Origin: Bacteroidales bacterium
Lineage (GTDB): Bacteria > Bacteroidota > Bacteroidia > Bacteroidales > JAIPAH01
Assembly: GCA_021738485.1 (NCBI GenBank)
Contig: JAIPBX010000005.1
Coordinates: forward strand, 1-61,372
DNA length: 61,372 bases
Direction: 5' to 3'
Both the position numbers and the translations under genes were made by a program. Below the pieces are notes generated by a model, which did no database searches, had not been told where the DNA came from, and saw nothing but the letters and a program-made list of their open reading frames with translations. The stretch's first letter is position 1; each line of letters opens with the position of its first letter. Positions 11,798-21,980 of the stretch are shown here, one piece after another.

Positions 11798-11824
11798 GGG
11801 AAATGTCTTTCAAAGGAGAGGGCT

Positions 11825-12505
11825 TTACAATTCCCGCTCCTCTTCCTTTTCATCGATTGCTTCATTAAAAAACCGGTTAAACGGCTTCATGGCTTGAAAT
11901 ACTTCCAGGGTAACATCCGTCAAATCATCGTCAAGCAAATCCTCATCCTCCAGCGGATAAAGAACGATAAAACTCTTGTATTTTAACAGATCGGCAGCCG
12001 GATGCTCTTCGCTGTATCCCACCGGCATACGTTTTAACTTAAACGAAGGATCCGGTGTATCGAAATAATCCCTGAAAGTATCACTGTTGAGGATCGCCGT
12101 GAAGTCTTCATGCTCAAAATAAATCTTATTCCGCACGGCATCGAGATTTGTTTTTTGAGGCTTATAGATTCCGCCCCCGATAAACGAGTTACCGTCTTCG
12201 ATATGCAGGTAATACCCGGCATAAGGGGATTTTCTTCCACCGGGTTTGATAATGGCATCGCGGTAATTCTTATACGGGGTTTTGTCTTTGGTAAAACGCA
12301 AGTCGCGGTGAATCCTGAACATACAGTCCTTACCTTTTTGCGCACCTATAGTGGAATCGATATCATTCAGGCGCGGGATCAAATCATCCAGAAAATCCTG
12401 CATTTCTTTTTGGCTGGCTTCATAAAGCTTGCGATTGCGCTCAAACCATTCGCGGTTGTTGTTTTGACGCAGTTGTTTCAGAAACTCAAGGGTGGTTGAT
12501 AGCAT
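11825..12505 (-). CDS. DUF2461 family protein
   Basis: FLKQLRQNNNREWFERNRKLYE...RIHRDLRFTKDKTPYKNYRDAII...GYYLHIEDGNSFIGGGIY. Confidence 0.88.
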   Translation of the reverse strand: MLSTTLEFLKQLRQNNNREWFERNRKLYEASQKEMQDFLDDLIPRLNDIDSTIGAQKGKDCMFRIHRDLRFTKDKTPYKNYRDAIIKPGGRKSPYAGYYLHIEDGNSFIGGGIYKPQKTNLDAVRNKIYFEHEDFTAILNSDTFRDYFDTPDPSFKLKRMPVGYSEEHPAADLLKYKSFIVLYPLEDEDLLDDDLTDVTLEVFQAMKPFNRFFNEAIDEKEEEREL

Positions 12506-12612
12506 GTGACTTTTTTTTATTTAACAACTTTTTTGCCGTGATGTTTCAAAATTTTTTGTATCTTGTTAAGCAGCATCATTTTACCTAATTAAGTACCCTA
12601 AAATTACACAAA

Positions 12613-13434
12613 ATGAACACTTACCACATTCTACCAACGCTCATCTTCCTAATGGTAACTATGAACCTTTTTGCCGGTCATGAAAAAACAGCTCACGGCG
12701 CCCGTTCTTCGGGTTTATCCTATGCAGATGTTTGCATCAGGGACTTTTGGGCTTTGCGCAACAACCAGGCCGGGCTGGCATGGCTCGATAAACCGGCAGC
12801 AGGGATATATTTTGAAAACCGGTTTGGGTTAAAACATCTGAACTTTCAAAGTATTGGAGCGGTATACCCATTCTCTTTCGGGACGATGGGACTTACAGCC
12901 GATTACTATGGCAGCGCTTCTTATAACGAAACAACCGCAGGGCTGGCTTACGCCATGAAACTGCACGAGAATTTCTCCACCGGGATACAAATTGATTACT
13001 TATCCACATTTATCGACATCGAACAGTTTAGGCAAAGTTCTGCCGTCACTTTTGAATTGGGGCTTTTGTACGAGGCCAGCGATGAAATATGGCTGGGCGC
13101 TCATATGTATAATCCATTTGAGCAAAGTATGGAGTCGCAGGCCTATGAAACAATCCCCTCCGTGTTTAGCCTGGGAATTCTTTTTGAAATAACAGACAAC
13201 CTCCTGGTATCTACCGAAGTAGATAAAACAACCGGAAAAATCGAGTGTTACCACCTGGGAATAGAATACGCTATACTTGAAAAGACTTTTGCCAGAATAG
13301 GAGTTTCTACCGGACAATCGCTCTTTTCCTTCGGCTTTGAAACAAGTATCAGCTCCCTGAGCCTTCAGCTGGCATCGTCTATGCATCACACGCTAGGTTT
13401 CTCACCCATGGCTTCTTTAATTTATAACTTCTAA
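12613..13434 (+). CDS. Putative PorV/PorQ-like outer-membrane protein
   Basis: Signal peptide, 'ALRNNQAGLAWL', beta-barrel-like pattern. Directly upstream of another envelope gene. Confidence 0.5.
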   Translation: MNTYHILPTLIFLMVTMNLFAGHEKTAHGARSSGLSYADVCIRDFWALRNNQAGLAWLDKPAAGIYFENRFGLKHLNFQSIGAVYPFSFGTMGLTADYYGSASYNETTAGLAYAMKLHENFSTGIQIDYLSTFIDIEQFRQSSAVTFELGLLYEASDEIWLGAHMYNPFEQSMESQAYETIPSVFSLGILFEITDNLLVSTEVDKTTGKIECYHLGIEYAILEKTFARIGVSTGQSLFSFGFETSISSLSLQLASSMHHTLGFSPMASLIYNF

Positions 13435-13446
13435 AATTGTCATTCC

Positions 13447-15492
13447 ATGAAACCATATGCAGGGTTCCTAATAATCTTGATTCCATTATTCCCCTCTACC
13501 ATCTTTTGCCAGGAAACTCCCCTGGAAAAAAATATCGACCCCTTGTTGGAAGAAATTGTAGAAAATCATTCTGACAACTATGATGAAAATACCGATTTTT
13601 CCGAATTATCCAACGAATTGTATTACCTGAGCCAACATCCTATAAATCTGAATAATACAAACAAGCAAGGTTTATCAAGATTATTTTTTTTATCGGAAAG
13701 AGAAATCAATAATATTCTTCGCTATGTGGATTACTACGGGCCGGTACAAACCATCTACGAACTGCAGGGCGCTGAAAATGTGTCAAAACAGTCGCTTCGA
13801 TGGATGGAGGCCTTTGTAACCTTTGAGAAAAAGGAGGAGTCGCAAGCTGCAGGCCGGTGGTTCAATCATGAAATCCTTTACCGAACCGACAGAAAACTTG
13901 AGCAGCAAAAAGGCTATATTTCCGATAGCTCTGAGGGGGCTGAATACCTGGGAGATCCGTACCGGCAATACTTCAGGTATAATGTGGAAACCCAAAATAT
14001 ATCTGCGGGTTTGACGGCGGACAAAGATGCAGGAGAATCCTTTTTCTCTGCGCCCAACAATAAAGGCTTTGACTTTTATTCGGGACATCTGAAGATAGAA
14101 AATATGAAGTTCGTGAGCAGGGCCATTGTTGGTGATTACAAGCTGCAATTCGGGCAGGGACTGAACCTCTGGTCAGGATTTTCTATGGGAAAATCCCCTA
14201 CCCTTTCGGGTATTAAAAAGTACGGCTATGGCCTGAAAGCTTATCGTTCTTCTAATGAAGCTACTTATATGAGGGGAATAGGAATTACTACCAATTGGAA
14301 CAACTTAACCCTTACCACATTTTACTCAAGAAAAAAATGGGATGGCAACAGGGTGTTCAATACTGACAGCACGGAATATTGGGTGACATCACTAAAGGAG
14401 GCTGGCTATCACCGCACGGATTCGGAATGGAAAGACCGAAACAGTGTAACCGAGCAATTGACCGGATTCAATCTTTCTTTGGATAAAGACCGCTGGCATG
14501 TAGGGCTTACCGGGTGGCATTCGGGCTATGATCATCCGATTAAACCGCAGGAGCGTTTATATAACTATTTTCGGTTTAGTGGCCGGGAAAATCTCATAGG
14601 CGGATTGGATGTGTCAAAAGTTTTTGACAAGGGCCAGTTTTATTCCGAATGGAGTATGGATAAGGAAGGGGATATGGCTATGCTAGCAGGTGCTAATTTC
14701 TTCCTTGACTCCCGGCTTACTTTGAAAACGGTCTATCGCAATTACTCCAAGTATTATAATAATTTTTATTCAAATGCGCTGGCAGAGGGAAGCAGAACCA
14801 ATGACGAGGAGGGTTTTCTTTTGGGAGCTGTTTTCCTGATGTTTGATGATTTTTCCCTTAAAGGATATGCTGATTTCTTCAAATCGCGATGGATAGGGTT
14901 TCGTACCTCCTCCCCTTCCAAAGGGCAGGAATATTCCTTACAATTGAATTACAATCCTTCCCGGAATTTCCAGGGCTATCTGCGTCTCCAGCAGGAGACC
15001 AAAGACTATAATTCGCCGGCAGAAACACAGGTACAGCGAACCATCCCGCGAAAGCGGACCAAACTAAGAGCTCACTTCAGCCAGGAAGTCTCCGAGGCGT
15101 TCACCCTCAAAAACCGTATAGAAAAAAGCATTATCGATTATCCCGGCGAAAAAAGCGAAGGATTCCTTATTTACCAGGATGTGCGCTATGCCTTTCAAAA
15201 AGCTCCACTAACCCTTACCGGTCGCTTTGCCATGTTTGATACAGATGATTACGCTTCCCGGTTGTACGCTTATGAAAACGATGTGCTTTATTCCTTCAGC
15301 TTCCCGGCTTATTATGATAAAGGCAGGCGTTTTTATCTTTTGGTCAAATATGAAATTATTTCCGGTTTTACCGCCTGGGTGCGTTTTTCACGAACGAAAT
15401 ACAATCACCGGCAAACCGTTTTGAGCGGATATAACGAAATCGAAGGAAATGCGGTGAGTGAAGTGAAGCTGCAGCTTAGAATGAAGTTATAA
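13447..15492 (+). CDS. Helix-hairpin-helix domain outer-membrane protein
   Basis: Signal peptide, N-terminal HhH-like repeats (LSQHPINLNNTNKQGLSRLFFLSEREINNIL; YYGPVQTIYELQ), then barrel-like sequence. Confidence 0.7.
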   Translation: MKPYAGFLIILIPLFPSTIFCQETPLEKNIDPLLEEIVENHSDNYDENTDFSELSNELYYLSQHPINLNNTNKQGLSRLFFLSEREINNILRYVDYYGPVQTIYELQGAENVSKQSLRWMEAFVTFEKKEESQAAGRWFNHEILYRTDRKLEQQKGYISDSSEGAEYLGDPYRQYFRYNVETQNISAGLTADKDAGESFFSAPNNKGFDFYSGHLKIENMKFVSRAIVGDYKLQFGQGLNLWSGFSMGKSPTLSGIKKYGYGLKAYRSSNEATYMRGIGITTNWNNLTLTTFYSRKKWDGNRVFNTDSTEYWVTSLKEAGYHRTDSEWKDRNSVTEQLTGFNLSLDKDRWHVGLTGWHSGYDHPIKPQERLYNYFRFSGRENLIGGLDVSKVFDKGQFYSEWSMDKEGDMAMLAGANFFLDSRLTLKTVYRNYSKYYNNFYSNALAEGSRTNDEEGFLLGAVFLMFDDFSLKGYADFFKSRWIGFRTSSPSKGQEYSLQLNYNPSRNFQGYLRLQQETKDYNSPAETQVQRTIPRKRTKLRAHFSQEVSEAFTLKNRIEKSIIDYPGEKSEGFLIYQDVRYAFQKAPLTLTGRFAMFDTDDYASRLYAYENDVLYSFSFPAYYDKGRRFYLLVKYEIISGFTAWVRFSRTKYNHRQTVLSGYNEIEGNAVSEVKLQLRMKL

Positions 15493-15679
15493 CCCTCTAC
15501 TCATAGGCAATAGAATAACAATTTAAATCGATTCTAAACAATATGATTTGTTTTATTGTTTAGGGTTTGAAAACTGAATCATGTTTCACTTATAATTTTA
15601 CCCCACTACATGTTTCAGGCCACCCGGTAAACCATGGAGGAATAATAAGGAGCAGAGTTAACCTAAAAAATATATTATT

Positions 15680-16726
15680 ATGCAATTAATTAAAATCACA
15701 TCAGTAATCTTAGTTTCTCTTTCACTATTTCTTACGGCATGTGAAGAAGAGGAAGAAAGCACTACACCTCAAGCTACCGGTTCTATTACAGTAGAAAGTC
15801 AGTTGATAAGCCAGAACAAGATAATGGTAAACTCGGCTGAAATAAGCACAACCAGTGGCTGGTTGGTAGTACACAAAGACAACAATGGTAGTCCTCAGGT
15901 TCCGGGAATAATCTCAGTACCCAATCATATCGAGGAAGGAACCTCACAGAACTTACGTCTTCAAATAGATAGTACAGCCAGTATCTCCGATGGAGAAAAA
16001 GTTTGGGTAATGCTTCATGAAGACACAGGAGAAAAGGGTACTTATGAATTTGACGGCCAAAATGGCTTGGATCCGGCAGTAACCTCCGGGGATTCTCCGG
16101 TTACCACACAAATCACGATTAATTCACCCAAAGTGCAGGCGAATAACCAACCCATTACCAATGATATGGCCACAATAGCACAGGTAGAATCTGCCGTGCA
16201 AGGCTGGGTTGTTATCCATAAAGATGACGGAACAGGAGCTCCCGGGGCAGTAATTGGCCATGCCGCTGTATCGGAAGGTTCAACCAGTGATTTGAAAGTC
16301 TCCCTGGATGAAAGCATCAGCTATGAATCGGGGATGACACTGTTTCCGATGCTCCATGTGGATAAAGGAACGGAAGGAGATTATGAGTTTCCCGGCGCTG
16401 ACCTGCCTGAAATCTTTGGGAACAGTTCACCGGACATCGTATTAACTTCCTTCATGGTAGAAGCAGGCTCAAGCCCCGACACAGTTTTGGTCGACATGAT
16501 CGACAACACCTTTGATCCGAAAGAAAAAACCATTGAATCGGGGACTACTGTAAAATGGGTGAACAAGGATGATTATATCCATGATGTAACCAGTGAGGAT
16601 GATACATTTGCCAGTGGAAATATAGAAGCTGAAGGGTCCTTCTCTTATACCTTCAACTCCACCGGCACTTATCCTTATATATGTACTATCCATGATGGGA
16701 TGGAGGGAACCATAATAGTAGAATAA
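15680..16726 (+). CDS. Lipoprotein with two DUF7282-like repeats and a C-terminal plastocyanin-like copper domain
   Basis: Lipobox LFLTACEE. Repeats 'GWLVVHKDN..' and 'GWVVIHKDD..'. Type-1 Cu ligands H(IHDV) and C-TI-H-DG-M. Confidence 0.75.
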   Translation: MQLIKITSVILVSLSLFLTACEEEEESTTPQATGSITVESQLISQNKIMVNSAEISTTSGWLVVHKDNNGSPQVPGIISVPNHIEEGTSQNLRLQIDSTASISDGEKVWVMLHEDTGEKGTYEFDGQNGLDPAVTSGDSPVTTQITINSPKVQANNQPITNDMATIAQVESAVQGWVVIHKDDGTGAPGAVIGHAAVSEGSTSDLKVSLDESISYESGMTLFPMLHVDKGTEGDYEFPGADLPEIFGNSSPDIVLTSFMVEAGSSPDTVLVDMIDNTFDPKEKTIESGTTVKWVNKDDYIHDVTSEDDTFASGNIEAEGSFSYTFNSTGTYPYICTIHDGMEGTIIVE

Positions 16727-16799
16727 AAACTTACAAGCTTTTATTTGAATAGCTCTATTACATGTCCATTTTCAGGCTATTTCAAATCAGGCTTATAAA

Positions 16800-16840
16800 A
16801 TAAAGCCGGGGATATCAAAGACCTCCCCGGCTTTGTATTA
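16800..16840. terminator. Bidirectional terminator-like hairpin
   Basis: aaagccgggg atatcaaagac ctccccggcttt between convergent genes. Confidence 0.75.
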
Positions 16841-16852
16841 AAGATACGCTCC

Positions 16853-17395
16853 TCACCTATTATGTTTTTCCTTCATCTTTTCCAGTTTATCCATGCCATG
16901 CATATCCATGCTCTGGCCGATTTTTGAAATGGTTTTCATATCAAAAAGCCCTGAAAAATTCATAAACACTGTCTCTTTGGGATTATCGGCTATCATCAGC
17001 ATTTCGGAAATTTTATCCCCTTTGCGCCTGGCATAGAACTTCACATCCGAATCGTTGTCTTTTACCGACATCATCTCCACATAGTTGCCGGGGTCGAAAG
17101 TGTTTTTTACATCCTTAAAAAAGCTATTGTCCTTTTCATTTTTTTTCTTGTAGGTAAGGATTTTCATTCCATTCATTTTAGAAACCGCTTCCATCACATT
17201 TTTTGCTTCCTTACTCTCCATGTGGGCTGTATCTATTTCCATCCCGGCCATCATTTGAAACATCTCACTTGAAATATTCACCGCCGTGATATTTTCCTGG
17301 CCGGCGTATTTTTCATACAGCTCATCAGCCGGCATATTTTGCGCCAAAACCCATACAGGTAGAAATCCTAATAATAGCAATACTAATCGTTTCAT
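16853..17395 (-). CDS. DUF4252 domain protein
   Basis: Signal peptide. 'MFQMMAGMEIDTAHMESKEAKNVMEAVSKMNGMKILTYK' matches DUF4252 style. Confidence 0.75.
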   Translation of the reverse strand: MKRLVLLLLGFLPVWVLAQNMPADELYEKYAGQENITAVNISSEMFQMMAGMEIDTAHMESKEAKNVMEAVSKMNGMKILTYKKKNEKDNSFFKDVKNTFDPGNYVEMMSVKDNDSDVKFYARRKGDKISEMLMIADNPKETVFMNFSGLFDMKTISKIGQSMDMHGMDKLEKMKEKHNR

Positions 17396-17399
17396 AATC

Positions 17400-17957
17400 T
17401 TATTTTTTTGTAGGTTGATAATTCGTAAAATTTTTAAACATGGTCATTTTCTGGTACCCATTACTAAAAGTTTTCAGTTCCTTCATCTCATTTAGAGATT
17501 TTTGGTAATAGTTTATCTCATTGAATTTTTCCATAGCTTTCGGAAAATGGCTCATCTCTTGCGCTTCTGCCATTCCTTTGTTGAAATGGTTCCCGGCATA
17601 GCTCAAGGCTATTTTGGTTTGCTCAAATGCTTTTATTACCTCTGCCTCATCAGGGCTGGTATACTGTTGGTCTAGCATAAGGCCTATCCCAAGCAGCAGC
17701 ACAATAGTTGCAGCAATACTCCAATTACGTATACCCCGGTATTTTTGGCTACGCGCGGATGCTGAAAAGGTGGAAAAATCAATTTCACCGGCTATTTGCC
17801 GGCGCTCTTGGTCGATCATACCAAAATATTTTTGGTATTTTTCAAGATGCGGAGGCACCTCCTCTTGGTTGAAAAAGCGCTTCAATGCTTTTTCTTCTTC
17901 CAATGAAGTATTGCTTTCAAAATATTTTTCAATCAATTTATCTATTTCCCGATGCAT
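17400..17957 (-). CDS. Anti-sigma-factor-like membrane protein
   Basis: N-terminal 'HREIDKLIEKYFESNTSLEEEKALKRFF' and a single TM segment (WSIAATIVLLLGIGLML). Translationally overlaps the ECF sigma gene. Confidence 0.65.
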   Translation of the reverse strand: MHREIDKLIEKYFESNTSLEEEKALKRFFNQEEVPPHLEKYQKYFGMIDQERRQIAGEIDFSTFSASARSQKYRGIRNWSIAATIVLLLGIGLMLDQQYTSPDEAEVIKAFEQTKIALSYAGNHFNKGMAEAQEMSHFPKAMEKFNEINYYQKSLNEMKELKTFSNGYQKMTMFKNFTNYQPTKK

Positions 17958-18459
17958 AATTCTCCTGTTTTAATAACTCTTCTCTTACTGTTTTGCGGGC
18001 ACGAGAAAGCTTGACACGTATATTGTTGATGCTCATGCCGGTAATTTCAGCAATTTTTTCGTATTCCACCTCTTCCACATCTCTCAGGTGAATCACCATT
18101 CTTTGCTGCTCGGGAAGCGTGGAAAAAATGTTTCTCATTCTCCTGCTCGTATCTTTCATTTCTGTGTGGAACTCCGGTGTATAATGATCCAGCGAAGTAT
18201 TGGCCTCTTCCAGTACAGTGTTTTTACTCCGCTTCGTTTTAAGATAATCCAGGCTAAGGTTTTTGGTGATAACCATAGCCAGGGCTTCCACATTTTTATA
18301 TTGTTTAAGAACATTGCGTTTTTCCCACAAACGGATAAAAACTTCCTGAACGATATCCTGTGCCTCACCGTCATGTTGTGTTATCTGACGGGCAAACCGA
18401 TACAGCTTATCCTTCAGTGGCAAAATCAGCGTTTTATATTCCGTGAGTTCCATTTTCAT
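17938..18459 (-). CDS. ECF-family RNA polymerase sigma factor
   Basis: Sigma-70 r2 (FARQITQHDGEAQDIVQEVFIRLWEKR) and r4 (LPEQQRMVIHLRDVEEVEYEKIAEITGMSINNIRVKLSRARKTVRE). Confidence 0.92.
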   Translation of the reverse strand: MKMELTEYKTLILPLKDKLYRFARQITQHDGEAQDIVQEVFIRLWEKRNVLKQYKNVEALAMVITKNLSLDYLKTKRSKNTVLEEANTSLDHYTPEFHTEMKDTSRRMRNIFSTLPEQQRMVIHLRDVEEVEYEKIAEITGMSINNIRVKLSRARKTVREELLKQENYASGNR

Positions 18460-18797
18460 AATTATGACGACAAGGAATGAATTTCATTACAAAATACATA
18501 ATATTAATGTCATTATCCCCGGCCTTTCAATATTTTAGTTTTTATTAGATAAGTTTTAACAAAAACTAATACCCACTCCATTTGTGAGAGAATGATTTTT
18601 ACCTATTTTTGTCTGCTTCAGTAAAAAACTTACTATTTACAAAAGGTATAAATCCCTGATCTTGCAAATAAAATTGCAAATGGGAAGACGCTGAAGGGCA
18701 AAGAAGAATGAAAGGGAATATCATAAGACATCCTGAGCAAAGATATCTTATGAATTAAAAGAGAAAAAACAAGTTATTAACTAAAAAAGACACAATT

Positions 18798-20531
18798 ATG
18801 TTTTCAGGACATCCTAAAGGACTATTTGTTGCGTTCTTTGCCAATATGGGAGAGCGATTCAGCTACTATACCATGTTGGCTATTTTTGTACTTTTCCTGC
18901 AGGCCAGGTTTAACATGAGCGCAGGAGCAGCCGGCGATTACTATGGAGGGTTCCTTTTCGGAATTTACTTCCTGCCTATTTTGGGTGGTATCATCGCCGA
19001 TAGATGGGGATATGGCCGTACTATCATGTGGGGGCTAACCATTGCATTTATCGGCAAGATCATTCTGTCAGCGCCCGGTTTCACCCAACAAGGATATTTC
19101 GGTATGAATACGGAGCTTATGATAATTATTCTGGGCCTGTTTGTCATATCATTGGGAACCGGATTTTTCAAAGGGAACCTGCAGGCCCTGGTTGGGAAAT
19201 TATATGACGAACCCAGGTTTGCACCCCAGCGCGATAATGCTTTCAATATCTTTTATATGGGGATTAACATAGGAGCTTTTCTTGCACCTTTTGCAGCTAC
19301 AGGAGCTGTAAACTACGTACTGAGTCTGAAAAATTTCTCTTACGAAAACGCCATGCCCCATTTAGCTACCCTCAACGAAAAGGCACACCCTTTTCTTGAT
19401 AAGATGATTAATACTGTTCAAGGCCACTTTACAGGGGCAATGCACTATACTGAAAAAATAGCAAGCATCCAGGAACAGATGGGAGCAACCGGTAGCAGTA
19501 TTACTGAATTTGCCAATACTTACACCCAGTCATTATCAGTCGGATACAGCTCCGCACTTGGAGTAGCGGCAGTAGCTATGATTATATCCCTTGTTGTTTT
19601 CCAAGGTTTTAGAAAGCACTTCCGACATGCTGACCTGACGCAGAAGCAAGCTAAAGAAAAAGCAAAACGGGAAGGTAAAGAAGATACCAGCGTCACTATG
19701 TCAAAAGAAGAAGAAAAGAAACGACTGGGTGCTCTCAGCCTTATTTTTATCACCGTGGCCTTTTTCTGGATGGCTTTCCACCAAAACGGATTCACACTTA
19801 CAATTTTTGCCCGGGATTATACCGTGAGCGAGGTCAGCAAATTCAATTACATGTTCTTTGATTTGCGTTCTTTCATCCCCATATTGGTGGCTATTGGCGG
19901 TCTTATCCTGATGCTCAGAAGAAAAGCTGCGATGAAATTCAGAGGAATCGGGGCGGCCCTTTTTGCTACCGGCGCGGCTCTTGCCATTTGGGCCTATTCT
20001 ACTTTTGAATCAAACCCTGTTATTGAACCTCAGCTCTTCCAGTCATTTAACCCGATATTCATCGTATTCCTTACACCGCTGATAGTCGGATTCTTTATCT
20101 GGTTGCGCAAGCAAGGCAAAGAACCGTCATCACCCAAGAAAATTGGTACAGGGATGTTTATCACCGCGCTGGGATTTGTCGTGATGATGATTGCGGCTTT
20201 CCAATTGCAAAGCGTGACCGGTTTGAGTCCCTATTGGTTGATAAGTACATACTTTGTGTTAACGATAGCTGAACTTTTCTTAAGTCCTATCGGAATCTCT
20301 TTCGTAGCCAAAGTAGCGCCGCCGCGATTCAGCGGACTTGCCCAGGGTGGCTGGTTGGGAGCTACCGCTATCGGTAACCTGCTAGCCGGTTTGGTTGGTA
20401 AGCTTTGGGATATTGTAGAGCTATGGCAATTCTTCCTGTTACTGGTGGTTCTCACGCTAGTGTCCGGAATATTCATCTTCTCTGTCATGAGAATTCTGGA
20501 GAATGCAACCAAATCATCAGAAACAAAATAA
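18798..20531 (+). CDS. Peptide MFS transporter (POT/PTR family)
   Basis: GERFSYYTMLAIFVLFLQ..., GGIIADRWGYGR, FNIFYMGINIGAFLAPF, SPIGISFVAKVAPPRFSGLAQGGW. Confidence 0.93.
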   Translation: MFSGHPKGLFVAFFANMGERFSYYTMLAIFVLFLQARFNMSAGAAGDYYGGFLFGIYFLPILGGIIADRWGYGRTIMWGLTIAFIGKIILSAPGFTQQGYFGMNTELMIIILGLFVISLGTGFFKGNLQALVGKLYDEPRFAPQRDNAFNIFYMGINIGAFLAPFAATGAVNYVLSLKNFSYENAMPHLATLNEKAHPFLDKMINTVQGHFTGAMHYTEKIASIQEQMGATGSSITEFANTYTQSLSVGYSSALGVAAVAMIISLVVFQGFRKHFRHADLTQKQAKEKAKREGKEDTSVTMSKEEEKKRLGALSLIFITVAFFWMAFHQNGFTLTIFARDYTVSEVSKFNYMFFDLRSFIPILVAIGGLILMLRRKAAMKFRGIGAALFATGAALAIWAYSTFESNPVIEPQLFQSFNPIFIVFLTPLIVGFFIWLRKQGKEPSSPKKIGTGMFITALGFVVMMIAAFQLQSVTGLSPYWLISTYFVLTIAELFLSPIGISFVAKVAPPRFSGLAQGGWLGATAIGNLLAGLVGKLWDIVELWQFFLLLVVLTLVSGIFIFSVMRILENATKSSETK

Positions 20532-20561
20532 GTGTAACATAAACTGAAAAGAATTAAAACT

Positions 20562-20966
20562 ATGAAGACTCGTTTAATAATCATCACAGGCTTTTTGTTA
20601 AGTGTATTCCTCCTGGGCGGCTGCGGTTCGGATAAGGCCCCCGAGGATCTTAAAACCGATGTTAAGGAGATCCAAAAGCTCGAAAAACAATCGGAAGATC
20701 TGAATAGTGCTGATGAAGCTTTCACACTGCTGAGAAATTTAAATCAGGCCATGAAAAGTGTACGGGATAAAGTGCTTGCTCTGGATACAAAATACCGTAG
20801 CGCTTCAGAAGCTGAAAAGCAAAAAATGGTCAATGAATTTGAAGAGATAAATAAAAAAATCGATAATTCATTGGGCACCATAAGGAAAAACATAAAACCT
20901 TATGAAGATGATAAACAGGTAAAAAACATGATTGAAAAGCTGGAGGGGATGCTTATATCACGATAG
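20562..20966 (+). CDS. Small lipoprotein, function unknown
   Basis: Lipoprotein signal LLGGCGSDK; coiled-coil remainder. Confidence 0.7.
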   Translation: MKTRLIIITGFLLSVFLLGGCGSDKAPEDLKTDVKEIQKLEKQSEDLNSADEAFTLLRNLNQAMKSVRDKVLALDTKYRSASEAEKQKMVNEFEEINKKIDNSLGTIRKNIKPYEDDKQVKNMIEKLEGMLISR

Positions 20967-20988
20967 GGCATTCTCTCAAAGACTTCTA

Positions 20989-21021
20989 AGGCAGGCTGAA
21001 TGATTTCAGCCTGCTTTTTTT
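20989..21021 (+). terminator. Rho-independent terminator
   Basis: aggcaggctgaa tga tttcagcctgctttttttt. Confidence 0.85.
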
Positions 21022-21038
21022 ATGTTAATTTTGCAGCG

Positions 21039-21980
21039 ATGAACAGATATAAGTGGGGACATAACCGGCGGTTTAACGATTATCCGAATTATTTCAGAAC
21101 AATTTTCGGCGAGCGGGTGCAAAAGCTCTCGATTAACGCGGGGTTTACGTGTCCCAATCGTGATGGTACCGTAGCCTGGGGCGGATGCACATACTGTAAC
21201 AACAATGCTTTTTCGCCTCCCTACTGCCGTCCCGAACATTCCATCTCCGACCAAATTCGCTGGGGTATAGATTTCCTCACTAAAAGATACAAAGCCAATA
21301 AGTTTTTAGCTTATTTCCAGAATTACAGCAACACGTATGCTTCATTAAGTGAGTTGAAGAAAATTTATGACCAGGCCCTACCCTATCCTGAAATTGTCGG
21401 ATTGGTCATAGGCACACGGCCGGATGTGATTGATGAGGAAAAGCTGGCTTATTTTAAGGAGCTTGCCACCGAAAAATACGTTATCCTCGAATATGGCATC
21501 GAATCTTGCTATAATGAGTCCCTTGAACGGATCAACCGGGGGCATACGTTTGAGCAAAGCCAGGAAGCAATAGAGCGAACGGCATCTTTCGGAATAAAAA
21601 CAGGAGCACATATGATGTTCGGCTTACCCGGCGAAACCCGCCAAATGATGCTGGATGAGGCGGATATCCTGAACAAACTGCCTTTAAACAATGTTAAATT
21701 TCATCAGCTTCAACTCATGAAAAATACCGTTATGGGTGATGACTACCTTCAAAATCCCGATAAGTACAGGTTTTTTGGTATCGACGAGTATATAGAATTT
21801 ATTATTGATTTTACGGAAAGACTAAACCCCGATTTTGTTATCGAGCGTTTTTCGGGGGAAGCTCCTTCGCAATATGTTCTGTCACCGGGCTGGAGACTTC
21901 GTTCTCACGAAATTATGAGCCGCATTGAAAAACGGATGCAGCAACGCGATACCTGGCAGGGAAAGTTGTTTGAAGGATAA
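21039..21980 (+). CDS. TIGR01212/YhcC-family radical SAM protein
   Basis: GFTCPNRDGTVAWGGCTYCNN motif; ends with HEIMSRIEKRMQQRDTWQG. ATG at 21039 follows TAATTTTG at 21026-21033; the tracked 21000 start lies inside a terminator. Confidence 0.92.
   Translation: MNRYKWGHNRRFNDYPNYFRTIFGERVQKLSINAGFTCPNRDGTVAWGGCTYCNNNAFSPPYCRPEHSISDQIRWGIDFLTKRYKANKFLAYFQNYSNTYASLSELKKIYDQALPYPEIVGLVIGTRPDVIDEEKLAYFKELATEKYVILEYGIESCYNESLERINRGHTFEQSQEAIERTASFGIKTGAHMMFGLPGETRQMMLDEADILNKLPLNNVKFHQLQLMKNTVMGDDYLQNPDKYRFFGIDEYIEFIIDFTERLNPDFVIERFSGEAPSQYVLSPGWRLRSHEIMSRIEKRMQQRDTWQGKLFEG

Noticed and set aside
11596-11868. 90 aa ORF downstream of the HigA-like gene
   Set aside because: Spans the tandem structured repeats and runs into the 3' end of the convergent DUF2461 gene.
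21000-21038. Extended N-terminus of the radical SAM ORF
   Set aside because: Overlaps a rho-independent terminator and a TAATTTTG promoter-like site; the ATG at 21039 fits the family.
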